From positions 3,472,001-3,536,000 of the forward strand of contig JAIQDT010000061.1 of the NCBI GenBank assembly GCA_021521415.1: a stretch of DNA of 64,000 nucleotides, given 5' to 3'. Of the stretch, positions 1 through 11,978 are shown piece after piece. This DNA comes from Bidens hawaiensis. Lineage: Eukaryota; Streptophyta; Magnoliopsida; Asterales; Asteraceae. A program made the position numbers and the translations under genes. The notes beneath the pieces were generated by a model. It worked only from the letters and a program-made list of their open reading frames with translations. It searched no databases and was not told where the DNA came from. The stretch's first letter is position 1. Every line of letters starts with the position of its first letter.

Positions 1-333
1 AGAGTACTTAGGGATTCTCTAGCTCATGTCTTGTGTCAGGTGAGTTCATGATGCCCCTTTTAACTCTTTTTAAGTTTTTGGGTTAGCATGCACACCAAAG
101 CGATTTTGCTTAATGAAACGTTTAAACTATTTTATATAGGTTTGCTTGTATATGGTAGGCCATGGGATGTTATAGTATGTATGTATGTATTATTGTATGG
201 CCAATATTTGGCGATGTTAGTAGTCGATATCGACTACGGATGTTACGTATGCCTACTTGTGTTTGCATACGTTGATGAGTTGTTACGTGTTTGGGTTGTA
301 CGTGTGCTCGACCGTGATGTTATTACTTGGATG

Positions 334-364
<31 letters not shown>

Positions 365-817
365 GGGACATAATTTTAAGGATGTCTATATATATTTATA
401 TATATATATATATATATATATGTAAGTATGATTATTATTTATTGATGTTATTTATTTAAAACTTGAACTCACTCAGCTCAAGCTGACTTTGTGTGCATGT
501 TAGTGTAAGTTTCAGGTTAGGAGATGGATGCATTACCGCTTGGACGTGCACGAAGCTACTTGGATGGTGGAGGGCATGCTTAGTCGGATGTTTCAATAAT
601 AATTAACATTTTCATTTCAACGTTTATTTAAATACATTTGAATTGGTTTTGGGCCTAATTCCCGGGTTTCGGGAACTTGTTTTATTAATTATGGTTTTCC
701 GCTGAATTATACTCTGAATTGGTTGTTTTAATGAAATTAACTGTTTTGAGTTAAGAATTTTTGTAAGCAATTTGTATGAATACCAACTGTAGGATTCTCG
801 GGATTTGGGGTCTTACA
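1..817 (+). mobile_element. Gypsy LTR, 3' part (cut by window start)
   Basis: This segment aligns along its length with the 3' part of the LTR at 12373-14491, including the GTCAGGTGAGTTCATGATGC block (36-55), a TA microsatellite, the ACTCACTCAGCTCAAGCTGA box and the terminal GGGGTCTTACA. It ends in CA at 817. What follows is not a primer site but an acidic reading frame, so this is either a solo LTR or the 3' LTR of an element lying to the left. The start is outside the window, so no target duplication can be tested; the right flank begins CAACG. Confidence 0.85.
337..423. repeat. TA microsatellites inside LTR
   Basis: Two TA-rich runs (about 337-361 and 390-421) lie between the GTGAGTT block and the ACTCACTCAGCTC box of the LTR. 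The LTR at 12373-14491 has TA runs at the matching place (about 13949-14021). Confidence 0.9.
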
Positions 818-2764
818 CAACGAAGCTGATGATGATGTGAACTTGAATGAGAATATAGAGGTAAATGAGCCTATTGATAATGTGGATGTGATTGATGAAC
901 CAACTCATAGGGAGAATGTGCATGATGAAGAGCCCTTTGTGGCAGGATCAACAACAGTTGAGGAGTTTGTTGTTGATGACCAATTCATTGCTAATGTAAT
1001 TCATGAAGTTCATGAAGCAGTTCACATGATTACACCACCTCTATCACCGGATCTTGTTACTGAACACACTATACATTCCTCACTAACAACTAAACCTCTT
1101 TCCCTAAGCCCAGAACCAGCACAAGAACCAACACAATCATCATCAGACAATGAACCATTTGATAATCAACAATATTCTTCACCACCAAAATCCCCAATAA
1201 CTAAACCGGAACCATAATCGCAAGTTTACCAAGACACCCATCGCATCATTCATTCAGTTATACCACCCTCACCTGAATCAATTTCAAGTCAACCTGAATC
1301 CGAGCCAGAACTTTTTCCAATACAAGACTCACCAGTATCTTCCCCTAACAAGATAAATGGAGATTTATTGGCAAGAAATTTGGAGTTGGAGTTTGAAAAT
1401 ATTCTACTGAAAGAGAAGAATGCTACTCTAGAAGAAGCATTGCAAAGGGCTCTAAAGAAGATTCAAACCCTGGATCATGCGGAGGTTGAGAAGACCTCAG
1501 ATGCACCAAAACAGGGGAAGAATAATGAAGATGATTTACAATTTATTGCATAAATGTATGAAGATGAGTGCGGCGATAAGACTGAGGATGAAATGAATAC
1601 ATCAAATACCTTAAACTTGATAAAGACAGAGTATGATGAAGATGAGGAAGGGAAGATTGTTGAAGTAGAAAAACATGTTGGAGCTGAGGGGGAGCATAAA
1701 GAAGAAGAAGATAAACTTGAAGAAGAAACCCCTTAATAAATTGAAAAGAGAAAAATAAAAGGGAAGGGCATAGCTTTTTCTGAAAAACACTTACAGCCCT
1801 TAAGTGCTCCCAAAATACTTCAAGTGATGAAATATTAGAGAAAAATGTATGCATTGACCCGGATGTGGTAGATGCATAATCAGTTAAGAAAGTAATTGAA
1901 TTCGGAAATGCTGAACTAGAAGAAGATGATGAGATTTCTCATGAAGTACTTGAATCTCTAATAAATTTGAAAAACAAAGAAGAAAAGGAGGAAAGAATGA
2001 AAAGGCAAGCTGATGAGAGCTTTGCCTTGGTAATAAAAATCATTTGAAGAAAAATCCAAGGGTGTTGATGATCTGGGCTGAAGTGATGAATCAAAACAAA
2101 CTGAAGAAGAGAGGATTGATATGATAGATGAAAGATATGTTTACTTCATTTCACAACTTGTCATGTTTAAAACTCACATCGGCATATTACTAAATCTAGA
2201 AGAATATGCAAAAGAAACAGTTGAGGTTGCCAGAAAAACTCAAGAAGAATACAGAGAAAAGGCAAGACTGACAAGCCAACTTCTTGTTTAGAATTTCTCA
2301 GAACGAAGAATTGAAGAGGTAATTGATCAGGCTGATAACGAGACTACTAATGAACCAATTATCATAGAGCCCACTGACTCAGAGGAACCAATTGTCAAGG
2401 AGTCGGAAGAAGAGAATGATACAATTGTTGTCAAACTTCCTGATCTGAAAAGACAAAAAGATTGAAAAGAAAGGAAAGCCAGTAGTGAAGAAATTATACA
2501 AGAGAAGAGAAAAGATGGAGACCATTGAAACAGATGAACCAAGAATTGGGGCTCTGGAAGGCATTGATGATGAAATAATTATAGAAAATGAAGTGGAAAA
2601 AATGAAAATATATCCAAGAATTATATTTTTGATGAAGTATGGAATTGACTTTGAGGTCCTTAAGAAGCTGTATGATGCTGATATTAATCAATTAAGTCTA
2701 GAATATGAAAAAAAACATCTTGAAGGATGACTAGAGAAGGAATCACAGATACAGTTGATGGATG

Positions 2765-2807
<43 letters not shown>

Positions 2808-4310
2808 TCTAAAATAAAGTATCAACGTCAGAAGGGACATGTCATCTCCTACCTAAACAGACAACCTTTTAAGGAGATAGAAAGGCTCTACAATACATCA
2901 GTTTAGTATTAAAAGGCTAAATCAATTGAAGAGGCACAAAATAGATTGAATGTGGAGATTAAAAGGAAAAATAAAGAAATGAGAAGAAAATACAAAGGGG
3001 AAGTGAAATTCCTGGTTGAGAATGTGTATGAATATTATGCTATTAAAGATCTTCCAAAGAAAATTATGTAGGAGAAAGTCAAATTAGTAAAGGAAGCCAA
3101 TGAGATACAAAAAGCAAAATTGCAAATTCAGAAAAACAAAGGAAAGATAAAGAAGAGGAAGACAAATTACAAGCTAACCAGAAGAAAGAAGAAGCAAAGA
3201 AATGGTTTGAGGACCCTAAGAGGGTGAAAATTTGAAGCATGTTCTTTTGAATAAAGGAATGAAAGAAAATCAAATTGAAAGTCTATCACAAGAAGAAATG
3301 ATTGAAATTTATAATAGAGAACAGAGGATGTACTTTGAAGAAGAGAGAAAATTAATGGAAGAGTTGATATTAAAGGAAACCCCGCCTGCTGAGGAAATTC
3401 CTGTTTAAATGGTAGAAGAAAGACTAACAGAGAGTCAAATTGCAGATATAATAAGTGTTTTATGTAAGAGGGGAGAAAAATATCTAGAGCTGTTTTACAA
3501 AAACGAATCCGAGATATAAAGGCTATATGATGAATCTGAACAGAAGTACTCAAAGAAATCATCATCAGCAGCAGCCCCAAGACAAATCTTTAGATCTGAG
3601 GTGCAGAGGCAACGACCACAAAGGAACTACTATAATCTCCCTACTCACCTATATTTTGACTCAAGATCCAAGACACTAAAAGTAGTTGCTGAGGATGGAG
3701 TAGAAAGTCAAATTGTTTTCAGAAGATATTTTAGAGAATTTAGAATGGAGCAGTTGGAAAAGATGGCCAAGTTAAAACTTTATGACTATCTATAAAAGGA
3801 TAGATCGGCCGGACAACAAAGGAATGATCTCTCAAAATACTTGCACAAACAAGCTGAGAAAGGATTTCCATTGTTGGATAAAAAGAGAAAGAATACTTAT
3901 ATCGTGGCTGAGAGGACAAGAATGGAGAAAAAAAATTAAGGGATGTGAGGTGGTCTGAGTTCACGTTCCCTAAATCTAAAAGGAAAGAAGTGTCAAAGAA
4001 ACGTGGACCTTCAAGCTCAAACACTCAATAAAGAACAAGTGGTTTAAGCTCAAAAAGAAGAACACTAAGAGAGAGTCTAGCTATGAGAATGAAGATGTTG
4101 GTACCAAACTCCCAGGTCCAAGCAGATGGAAGAATCATTAGCATCACTTTCAACCAAAAGAGTGAGACTGTGTCACTCAGAAATGTAGAAGGAAGGGTTA
4201 TTGCTACGGTTAAAAATGATTCAGAATTACAGTTCATACATGTCCAGGACCTAGCTGATATTATGGAAGTGGAAATTCCACTGGACTCAATGGATAGTGT
4301 TTAACTTGAC
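818..4310 (+). pseudogene. Decayed acidic/lysine-rich coiled-coil reading frame, unrecognised
   Basis: About 3.5 kb reads as a once-continuous protein broken by stops (for example 1215-1217, 1551-1553, 1734-1736) and by frame changes near 2460 and again before 4083. The first part is acidic and then proline/serine-rich (PPLSP, SPPKSP). The middle is rich in Glu and Lys with heptad-like stretches (LELEFENILLKEKNATLEEA at about 1374-1433). The C-terminal part (3601-3795, 4083-4304) is mixed and has no motif I recognise. The frame is already open at 818, where the LTR interrupts it. It is followed by a weak polypurine tract and an LTR-like start at 4637, so I infer an accessory or env-like frame near the 3' end of a plus-strand retroelement. 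No RT, integrase or protease motif is visible, and a decayed host gene cannot be excluded. Confidence 0.45.
2765..2808. repeat. GA microsatellite
   Basis: A GA dinucleotide run with a single AAA interruption, inside the decayed acidic reading frame. It has probably added to the frame damage. Confidence 0.95.
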
Positions 4311-4636
4311 ATGTTCAAGCAACGAGCAGCCATGGTTAGACATGGCAAACTGATTCGGGCTCAGAGGCTGGAGTAAAGATAAGGAGTTGCAAAGACTTGT
4401 GCTCACATGGAATATCTTATTAATCTGTCTATTGTTCTTATCTTTTCATGTATTTTTGTTTAAATGTATAATTTGTTTAACTTGTGATTTGATGTGTAAT
4501 GCCTTAATGGCAGAATTCTGATTATGTAATGTAATGACTATTTTCTTCATATAATTTATGACTATCTTTTGACACATGTGTAACTTAATGCAGGTATGTT
4601 TTGGTGCATCTGAGCTTGTTCCAATCTAGGGCAGAT
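4311..4636 (+). other. 3' untranslated stretch ending in a weak polypurine tract
   Basis: AT-rich sequence without an open frame, ending in AGGGCAGAT (4628-4636) directly before TGTTGAG. Copia elements commonly have a purine tract of the form GGGGGAGAT immediately before an LTR starting TGTTG; this tract is similar but carries a C, so it is only a candidate priming site. Confidence 0.4.
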
Positions 4637-5086
4637 TGTTGAGTCGGATATTTGCAAAGGAAGATTGGAATCTTCTCAACCTCCTCAAGAAATGGCTAAG
4701 TATGGACTTCGAGCAAGCTTGGACCTTCGAGCAAGGATTTACGACCTCGAACATGATATCTTATGTGAATAAGATTATCTTCTGGAATTTCTTCTATTTG
4801 TTGTAAGCTTCAAGCAAGCTACACTTCGTCAAGCAAGGTTGTTCTCCATCGAGTATTGTTTGCTATTCTAGCAAGCAACTTGATCAATCCAGCTTAAACC
4901 AAGTCATTCAAGCATCTTGGCGGATCGAGCATGGATACAATAAAAGAAGATCTCCAATGTTATATGTATAACCTTCGAGCATGGTTCAATCCCGAGCAAG
5001 TTACAGTACATAAGCATGCTGGAGTTGTTCATAATAAATCCAAAGGAAAAGATTGAAGAGATCAAGGAGAACATGCTTGCTCATAG
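4637..5086 (+). mobile_element. Start of a plus-strand LTR, cut by the copia insertion
   Basis: It begins TGTTGAGTCGG right after a purine tract and contains repeated CGAGCAAG/CGAGCATGG phrases. It stops where the copia LTR begins at 5087 and does not continue elsewhere in the window. Its last five bases, CATAG (5082-5086), would be the copia target duplication, but the partner copy is not present. Confidence 0.45.
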
Positions 5087-5973
5087 TGTTGGGTTTTAAC
5101 AAGATTATCAAAGTCATAAAACCTATTTTATGATGAAAACGCATCGGATAATATAGTTTTAAACCTTGTTATTAAGATGAATATAAAACCGATTTTATAT
5201 GTAAAAACCCAAAACCCGGATCCATAAACAAACTAAATGCTTACCAACACGAACAACCAGAAGTAGTTCATGCATGTCAACCTTTCAAGTAGGCAAGGAA
5301 TATGAGGAAGACGAGGATTGAACGGCTAGTCTTCAAGGAGAAAACCTCAAGTTGTATACCCCAAGCTTCCAACAAAACACCCTTGTAGCTAGGATTTAAC
5401 ACTTAAAACTTCTCCTTTTCCTTTCCTTTTTGGCCAAAAATGGTAGAGAGAAAAAGAGAGAGGGAAGTATTTTTGTGTCTTGTGAATGTTGTGTGTATGA
5501 GAGAAAGAGTAAGGAGTGTATCATAGAAGGCACCACCCTTGAAGGCCAATGAAAAACCTTGCATGTACTTGGATAATAAAACAAAAGAGAAGTGGGAAAG
5601 AGGGGGGAGGGGTGCCGGCCATGTGGTCTCCCACCCAAATTCAAACTCTAATTTTTATTATATATAATATTTATGTTATAAAACTTTATGTTATGTTTAT
5701 TTTATAAAGTGTAACATAACATAAATAACATGCAAGAGTAAATAGCCCTACATATAGTTATTTAACAACTTTAAACAACATTATGAAATGTCCTCTCTCA
5801 AAATTTAAATCATCCATATGATTTATTTATTTCACAAGTACAATGTATTGAGAAACCCTTTTCCAAATATTATTGGTGTTTGTCTAGCTTGTTATTGGGT
5901 ATGACCCGACTTGGATCATAACATACCAGCCACATCAATAATAATATGTGTCTTGGGCAGACCGAGTCCAACA
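5087..5973 (-). mobile_element. Copia 3' LTR (element on minus strand)
   Basis: The 887-bp LTR reads TGTTGGAC... to ...CCCAACA on the minus strand, with TG/CA ends. It is followed, in element orientation upstream, by the purine tract AAGTGGGAGAT. The coding parts of the same element (6690-12372, minus strand) point toward this LTR, so it is the 3' LTR. The 5' LTR is missing because the element is cut at 12372 by gypsy element G1. Confidence 0.8.
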
Positions 5974-5987
5974 ATCTCCCACTTGCA
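5974..5987 (-). other. Polypurine tract of the copia element
   Basis: On the minus strand this reads GCAAGTGGGAGAT directly before the LTR start TGTTGG, the expected plus-strand priming site of a copia element. Confidence 0.75.
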
Positions 5988-6689
5988 CAAGATACATAGA
6001 AGATTGATGCAAGTAGCAAATACCACCTAACAATGGTTTACTACTCCTAATACGCATGACAAAGTGCCATTCAATAGCATCATCCCCTCCAAGTCCCTTA
6101 CTTGAAATGATTTAGGTGAATTTATCATTTATCCTTTTGTCTCAAATGTCATGTCAAATCCAGAGACATAGAGTGATCATTCTCTCTTGATTTAACTTAG
6201 CAGGCCTTAGACATCTTACTCTCAATGAAAAAGAGGGACAAATCCCCTCTTTACTACATATGTCTCTCACAATCACTTTGTACTATACCTGATCTTAGCC
6301 TTACGTACTGTAATGTTTCAGAGCAATGAAGAACTAAGTTAAAGTATAATATTTGGTGAAACCGAGACCCAATATGTATCTCAGGTCAAGAGGATACTAT
6401 GATATTTGCCTTTACTCAAATTTACTTATGTTCAATCACAAAGATTCCATGTAGTAACATTTGAGAGCGGGTCAGTCCAATATTTATATCCCATAAATAT
6501 CTATGAACCTTGGTAGCAACCTTTTGCTCTATATTCTTACCTTATGAATATCCACCATTTCAAGTTCATAATAGTCTTACCTTCATACTTGTTCCCACAA
6601 ATATGAGCGACTACGGACATTTAGAATAATTAACTTATTCATGGATTTAAACATGCTAAAATGGAACATAACTCAAACTGTCATAATCA
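5988..6689 (-). other. Non-coding 3' region of the copia element
   Basis: Roughly 700 bases between the RNase H end and the polypurine tract without a supported reading frame. I see nothing else in it. Confidence 0.5.
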
Positions 6690-7624
6690 TAAACCATAAG
6701 CATATGAATGAGTGAAAATAACAATTGTTTCGATATCCAAATACAAAATAGATCAAATCTAATCACTAGAATATTGAAGTCCTATGGCACATGTGTGACC
6801 TTCATTCTTTGGCCTTTCAAGGAGCATCATGAATGGATCCGTAATGTTTTGATTGGTGTGAACTTTGCGAATACATATCTTTCCTTTCTCAACTCCATCC
6901 CATATATAGTTGAATCTCCACCCAATGTGCCTTGTCTTTTGAAGTGCACGAGGTTCTTTGATTTGAGCAATCTCACCCTTGTTGTCACAAGATCTCTAAA
7001 GGGTCCTGAATGGTACGGACCACCCCTAGGTCAGCAATGAACTTCCTTATCCACGGAGTTTCTTGTGCTGCCAATGAGGCGTCGATGTATTCCGATTTTG
7101 TGGTGGACAATGCTACCACATCTTGTTTTGATCTCTTCCAATAGACTGCCCCACCATTCATAACGAAAACATACCCCGATTGTGATCGAGAATCATCTCG
7201 ATCGGTTTGGAAACTCGTATTCATGTAACCCTTTACAACGAGTTCCTCCTCACCAGAACCGTATATTAGAAACATGTCCTTAGTCCTTCTAAGGTATTTC
7301 AATATACTCTTAACTGCCATCCAATGGTTACTTCCTGGATTTTGTTGGTATCTACTTGTCATGCTCAAAGCGCATGACACATCCGGTCAAGTACATATCA
7401 TTGCATACATGATGGATCATATAGCCGATGCATATGGGATTCCATTCATTTTCTCTTGCTCATCCTTTGATCTTGGACATTGAGATGCACTCAACATCGT
7501 TCCTCTTTGAATAGGTACCAAACCTCTCTTGGTTTAAACCTATTAACCGCCTTGATCTATCCCTATAGATCTTTATTTTCAAAATACAGGCGGCTTCACC
7601 AAGATCTTTGATGTACAAACAACT
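6690..7624 (-). pseudogene. Copia RT C-terminus and RNase H, broken
   Basis: The minus strand continues the copia pol after the solo-LTR insertion at 7625. Residues after the RT core (CLYIKDLGEA, close to the family form LGxxxYILG...) are followed by a frame break, then ALSMTSRYQQNPG, WMAVKSILKYLRRTKDMFL, DRDDSRSQSGYVF and STTKSEYIDASLAAQE, which are typical of copia RNase H. A stop at about 6985 interrupts the last part, and another frame continues (IAQIKEPRALQKTRHI, HTNQNITDPF) to about 6690. It carried the RNA-strand removal activity of the element; several frameshifts and stops make it inactive. Confidence 0.85.
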
Positions 7625-8528
7625 TGTAAGGCCCCGAACCCCGGGAACCCCACAGTTGGTAATCATACAAAACACTTAAAAAATATTTAAACAAAAAAAA
7701 TTTTCAAGCTTTCCATTAAGCAACCAATTTCAGAGTAAAATTCAGCGGAAAATGTAAATAATAAAATAAGTTCCCAAAACCCGGGAATTTTGCCCAAAAC
7801 CAACATAATTATCTTTAATAAAAAATTTTAAAAATAAATGTTTAATAATAAAATCTTCAAATCTCGTATGCCCTTCACCGTCCAAGTAGCTTTGTGCACG
7901 TCCAAGCGATAAGGCATCCTCTTCCTAACCTGAAACTCACACTAACATGCACATAAAGTCAGCTTAAGCTGAGTGAGTTCAAGTTTTAAATAAGTAACAA
8001 AAGTCTTAATAATCATTCCAACGGTTTTAAAACTGTAAACGGAAATACATTAGTTAGGTCATTACATTTAATAAATAATCATCCTTACGTATGAACATCT
8101 CTATACGTACATTCCTATATATATAAATATATATATATAACATTCAATAATAACATTCAGGGTCGAGCAAACGTACAACCTAAACACGTAATGCATGCAA
8201 ACACAAAGTAGGCATACGCAACATTTAGTAGTCGAGACGACTACAACATTCGTCAAATATTGGCCATTCTATAATATATATACATACACACATTCTTTAA
8301 CATTCCAAGGCCTACTAATACTAGCAAGCCTATGTAAAATCGTTTAAAACATTTCATCAAGCAAAATCGCTTAGGTGTGCATGCTAGCCCAAAACTTAAA
8401 AAGAGTTAAACGGGGCATCAAGAACTCACCTGAAATCAACCGAACACCTGTAGCGAGCTAGGAAATCCCTAAGTGCACATTCACAAGTAAGGGCCTGTAA
8501 ATTGTACACGACGCGTCACTAAACTAGA

Positions 8529-9560
8529 TCGTAAGAACTCACTTGCCTAATGGGCCGTTCAAGCCCAACACTTTGGCCCGAGGCCCAACCCATACCCAAT
8601 TACTTTACCTCAGCCCCTAAAACCCTTCAATTAACCAAATCCACCCTACGATCATGGTCGGGGCTAACCATGATGCACAACTCACCCGCCGGTAATCAAA
8701 TCGAGTAGAATACGCGCGTAATAAATCTTAAAACCCACTTGTCAAACCGATCAGCCCCAAATGTACCAAATTCCCATATTAACCTTTTCATACATCATAA
8801 TTATGTCACCTGAGTTGATAGGGTTGACGGTTCCTTTTTACCACTCTCAATTTAACATTTAAACGACAATTCGCGCACCGCCGACTCGATTGACCAATCA
8901 CCAACCAAATCAGCCCCGAGTATCAAAAAAATAATTTTCCCACAGCCCTTAAACTCCCCTAGGGCCATGCAAACTGATTCGGTTGGTCATTCTATTGATT
9001 AACGCATCAAACTCAACAATTGACAATTCTACACCCGATAAAACTCACTTGCCTAATGGGCCGTTCAAGCCCAACACTTTGGCCCGAGGCCCAACAACTT
9101 GGCCCGAGGCCCAACCCATACCCAATTACTTTACCTCAGCCCCTAAAACCCTTCAATTAACCAAATCCACCCTACGATCATGGTCGGGGCTAACCATGTT
9201 GCACAACTCACCCGCCGGTAATCAAATCGATTAGAATACGCGCGTAATAAATCTTAAAATCCACTTTTCAAACCGATCAGCCCCAAATGGACCAAATTCC
9301 CATATTAACCTTTTCATACATCATAATTATGTCACCCGAGTTGATAGGGTTGACGGTTCCTTTTTACCACTCTCAATTTAACATTTAAACGACAATTCGC
9401 GCACTGCCGACTCGATTGACCAATCACCAACCAAATCAGCCCCGAGTATCAAAAAAATAATTTTCCCACAGCCCTTAAACTCCCCTAGGGCCATGCAAAC
9501 TGATTCGGTTGGTCATTCAATCGATTAACGCATCAAACTCAACAATTGACAATTCTACAC
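8529..9560. repeat. About 510-bp tandem duplication in the solo LTR
   Basis: The stretch from ACTCACTTGCCTAATGGGCC (near 8536) to the ACAATTGAC region repeats almost unchanged from about 9043 to 9560. The second copy has a short extra repeat of ACTTGGCCCGAGGCCCA. Both copies fall inside the predicted first intron of the LTR leader (9651 to 8495). Confidence 0.9.
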
Positions 9561-9925
9561 CCGATAAACCCTAGTTTTCGAACTAAAATCGATTGACCGA
9601 CCTAAACACCTTCAATGAATATGGTTTTTAAGTATGATGTACCACACATACCTAGGAGGATTTTGGTGCAAAAACCTTACTCAAAACAGTCCCGGAAACG
9701 CTCAATTGAACAGCCACCCGGTTAACCTAAAACAAGTCGTTTAACGATCAATACGCGCAATATAAAGGTCAATTAAGGTTTAAAAGACATGGGGAATCAT
9801 AAAACCGACCTTAAATTGAAGTTTTACGGCTTAATATTGGCTGCACAGAAGATTTTCGCAAGGGGGGGCTGCTCTTGGCCGATCGGGATGGAGAATAGAG
9901 TTAGGGTTAGGATTTTTTTGTTAAT

Positions 9926-9941
9926 TATTATATTATAAAAA
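9926..9941 (-). promoter_or_regulatory. Candidate TATA region of the solo LTR
   Basis: In sense orientation TTTTATAATATAATAATTAA is followed by TCCTAACCCTAACTC. This lies about 175 bases from the LTR start. The same order (TATA-like run, then a CCCTAA-like box, then an AGCAGCCCCC stretch) recurs in the LTRs at 12373, 37554-38822 and 60631. Confidence 0.4.
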
Positions 9942-10119
9942 TTTTACATCCAGGCCCCTCCCAATTGAAGTGTAAGGCAAAATGGAAGGAAAAGTTAAGT
10001 TCTTTAACGTACCTGGATGACGTAAAGGCTTTCAAGAAATGTCGGTTAAGTCCCGAGAGTTATACATACTTTACACGCGCTAAATCATTAAACCGGAAGT
10101 TGACGGGTATTACACAACT

Positions 10120-11318
10120 CCCAAACCAGGATTTTACACCTTCCATGGTTGGAATGTTATTTCCAAATAGTAGTATGTCATCAACATACAATACTAAGAA
10201 AGTGATGATGCTCCCACTAGCTTCTTATACACGCAAGCTTCATTAGCGTTCTTAATGAATCCAAATTTCTTAACTTCTTCATCAAAACAGTGATTCCAAC
10301 TTTTAGATGCTTGTTTCAACCCATAGATTGATTTCTTTAACTCGCATACTTTATTAGGATGTTGTGGATTAACAAAACCTTCGGGCTGAACCATATAGAA
10401 ATCTTCTTGAAGATGCCCATCTAGAAAAGCGGTTTTGACATCCATTTGCCAAATCTCATAGTCATAATATGCAGCTGTGGCAAATAATATCATAATCGAC
10501 TTTAGCATTGCCACAGGAGAGAAGGTCTCATTATAATCAACCTCTTGATTTTGATTAAAACCTTTTGCTACAAGTCTTGCTTTATAAGTATCCAAGTTTC
10601 CATGCATATCGGTTTTCTTCTTGAAAGCCCACTTACTTCTAACCGGTTTGGAATTAAGAGGTGGTACAACCAAATCCGATACTTGGTTGTCATGCATAGA
10701 TTGCATCTTAACATTCATGGCTTCAAGCCATTTGTCACAATTGGATTGTGACATTGCATCATGGTATGTGGTGGGTTCATCCGAAGCTACCACATAGCGT
10801 CCATCGATGAAAAATCCATATCTTTTGGGTGGATGACTAATTCTACCAGATTTGTGAACGTTTTGTATGTCTTGATCAACCATTTGATCATTCTCAACAA
10901 CTTCTTGTTGATTGCTAGTATCAACCAAATGTGTATCAGCTTGTGGTTCTCGATCCTCCTCGAGTTCCACCGTTCTATTAGTTCCTTCCATAAGGAACTT
11001 AGTTTCCAAGAACTCGGCCTTTCTAGCAATGAAAACCTTTTGCTCGGTTAGGTTGTAGAAATAATATCCTATAGAGTCTTTGGGATATCCTACGAAGATA
11101 TACTTAGTGGATCGGCTTTCAAGTTTATTTTGGGTGTTGTTCTTAACATAAGCCTCACAACCCCATACCTTTAAATATGATAATGATGGAACCCTTTCAT
11201 TCCATCTTTCAAAAGGTGTCTTGTCCACTTTCTTGGTAGGAGACATATTTAGAATACGGGCCACGGAGAGCAATGCGAAACCCCAAAATGATAGAGGCAA
11301 TGTGCTTCTAGCCATCAT
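10120..11318 (-). pseudogene. Copia integrase C-terminus and reverse transcriptase
   Basis: The open frame 11318-10194 has the integrase C-terminal region (TPFERWNERVPSLSYLKVWG, GCEAYVK, FVGYPKDSIGYYFY) followed by RT motifs: WAFKKKTDMHGNLDTYKARLV, AKGFNQNQEVDYNETFSPV, QMDVKTAFLDGHLQEDFYM and SIYGLKQASKSWN. Past the frame end the YVDD catalytic box is coded at 10177-10188. The frame is then cut by the solo LTR at 10114. It copies element RNA into DNA in virus-like particles. The start is taken from the long frame; in the intact element it would be part of one Gag-Pol polyprotein. Confidence 0.9.
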
Positions 11319-11978
11319 AGATCAAATCATATCTAATAGAGTTTGGTTCCTCCTTTTGGACACACCATTATGTTGTGGTGTTCCGGGTGGAGTAAGTTGT
11401 GAGATGATCCCACAACTCGTAAGATGATCTTGAAAAGCATCACTTTGGTATTCACCTCCTCTATCCGAACGAAGTACTTTGATGGTTTTATTGAGTTGAT
11501 TTTGTACTTCATTTTGGAAGACTTTGAACATTTCAAAAGCTTCATCTTTGTGTCTTAACAAGTACACATACCCATAACGACTACAGTCGTCAATAAAGGT
11601 AATGAAGTATCTTTCACCATTCCTTGTCATTGCCTTAAAAGGACCACATACATTCGAATGCATGATACCTAATAAGTCTTTTTCCCTTTCGTTTGTTCCA
11701 CTAAAGGGCTCCTCGGTCATCTTTCCTTGTAAACAAGATTCACACTTATCAAATGAATCATCTTCATTTGATTCCAAAAGACCTTTCTTTTGAAGTGTAT
11801 CTATGCGATCTTTGTTTATGTGACAAAGGCGACAATGCCAAAGATAGGTCTTACTCAAATCCATTTTGGGTTTCTTGGTGCTTGATTGGTACAACGTGTT
11901 ATCAAAAGATGTGTTATCATGAACTAATTCATAAATGCCATTAAACGGCATTGCTTTAAAATAAAAGACATCATTCAT
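11319..11978 (-). pseudogene. Copia integrase, zinc-binding and core domains, mutated catalytic residues
   Basis: The frame starts inside the GAG-pre-integrase region. It shows the HHCC zinc-binding pattern (WHCRLCHIN ... CESCLQGK) and the core. The first catalytic Asp of the usual HTDVCGP box reads HSNVCGP; the second box, LRSDRGGEYQS, is intact; the third, normally GVSERRN, reads GVSKRRN. Asp-to-Asn and Glu-to-Lys both correspond to G-to-A changes in the coding strand. It ends at a stop next to the following RT frame (11318). It would have joined element DNA to the genome, but with two of three catalytic residues lost it cannot. Confidence 0.9.

Larger units (their letters stand above)
7625..10114 (-). 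mobile_element. Solo gypsy LTR with TSD CAACT
   Basis: A 2490-bp LTR with TG/CA ends on the minus strand, flanked by identical CAACT at 7620-7624 and 10115-10119, inserted in copia pol just after the YVDD-coding region. Its end (CCCGGGGTTCGGGGCCTTACA in sense) and its GTGAGTTC and AGCTTAAGCTGA blocks match the other gypsy LTRs here. A TATA-like stretch lies near 9926-9941 (sense TTTATAATATAATAATTAA). Splice-like sites in sense order are CTAG|GTATGT (9651), TTACAG|GC (8495), TTTCAG|GTGAGTT (8429) and TTTCAG|GTTAGG (7930). No internal region remains, so it arose by LTR-LTR recombination. Confidence 0.92.

Noticed and set aside
88..459. Open frame rich in Tyr/Ile over the TA runs
   Set aside because: It lies in an LTR and owes its openness to dinucleotide repeats; no start context or protein motif.
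9890..9912. Telomere-like GTTAGGGTTAGG
   Set aside because: Only two units; it is the CCCTAA promoter-proximal box of the LTR, seen in related LTRs.
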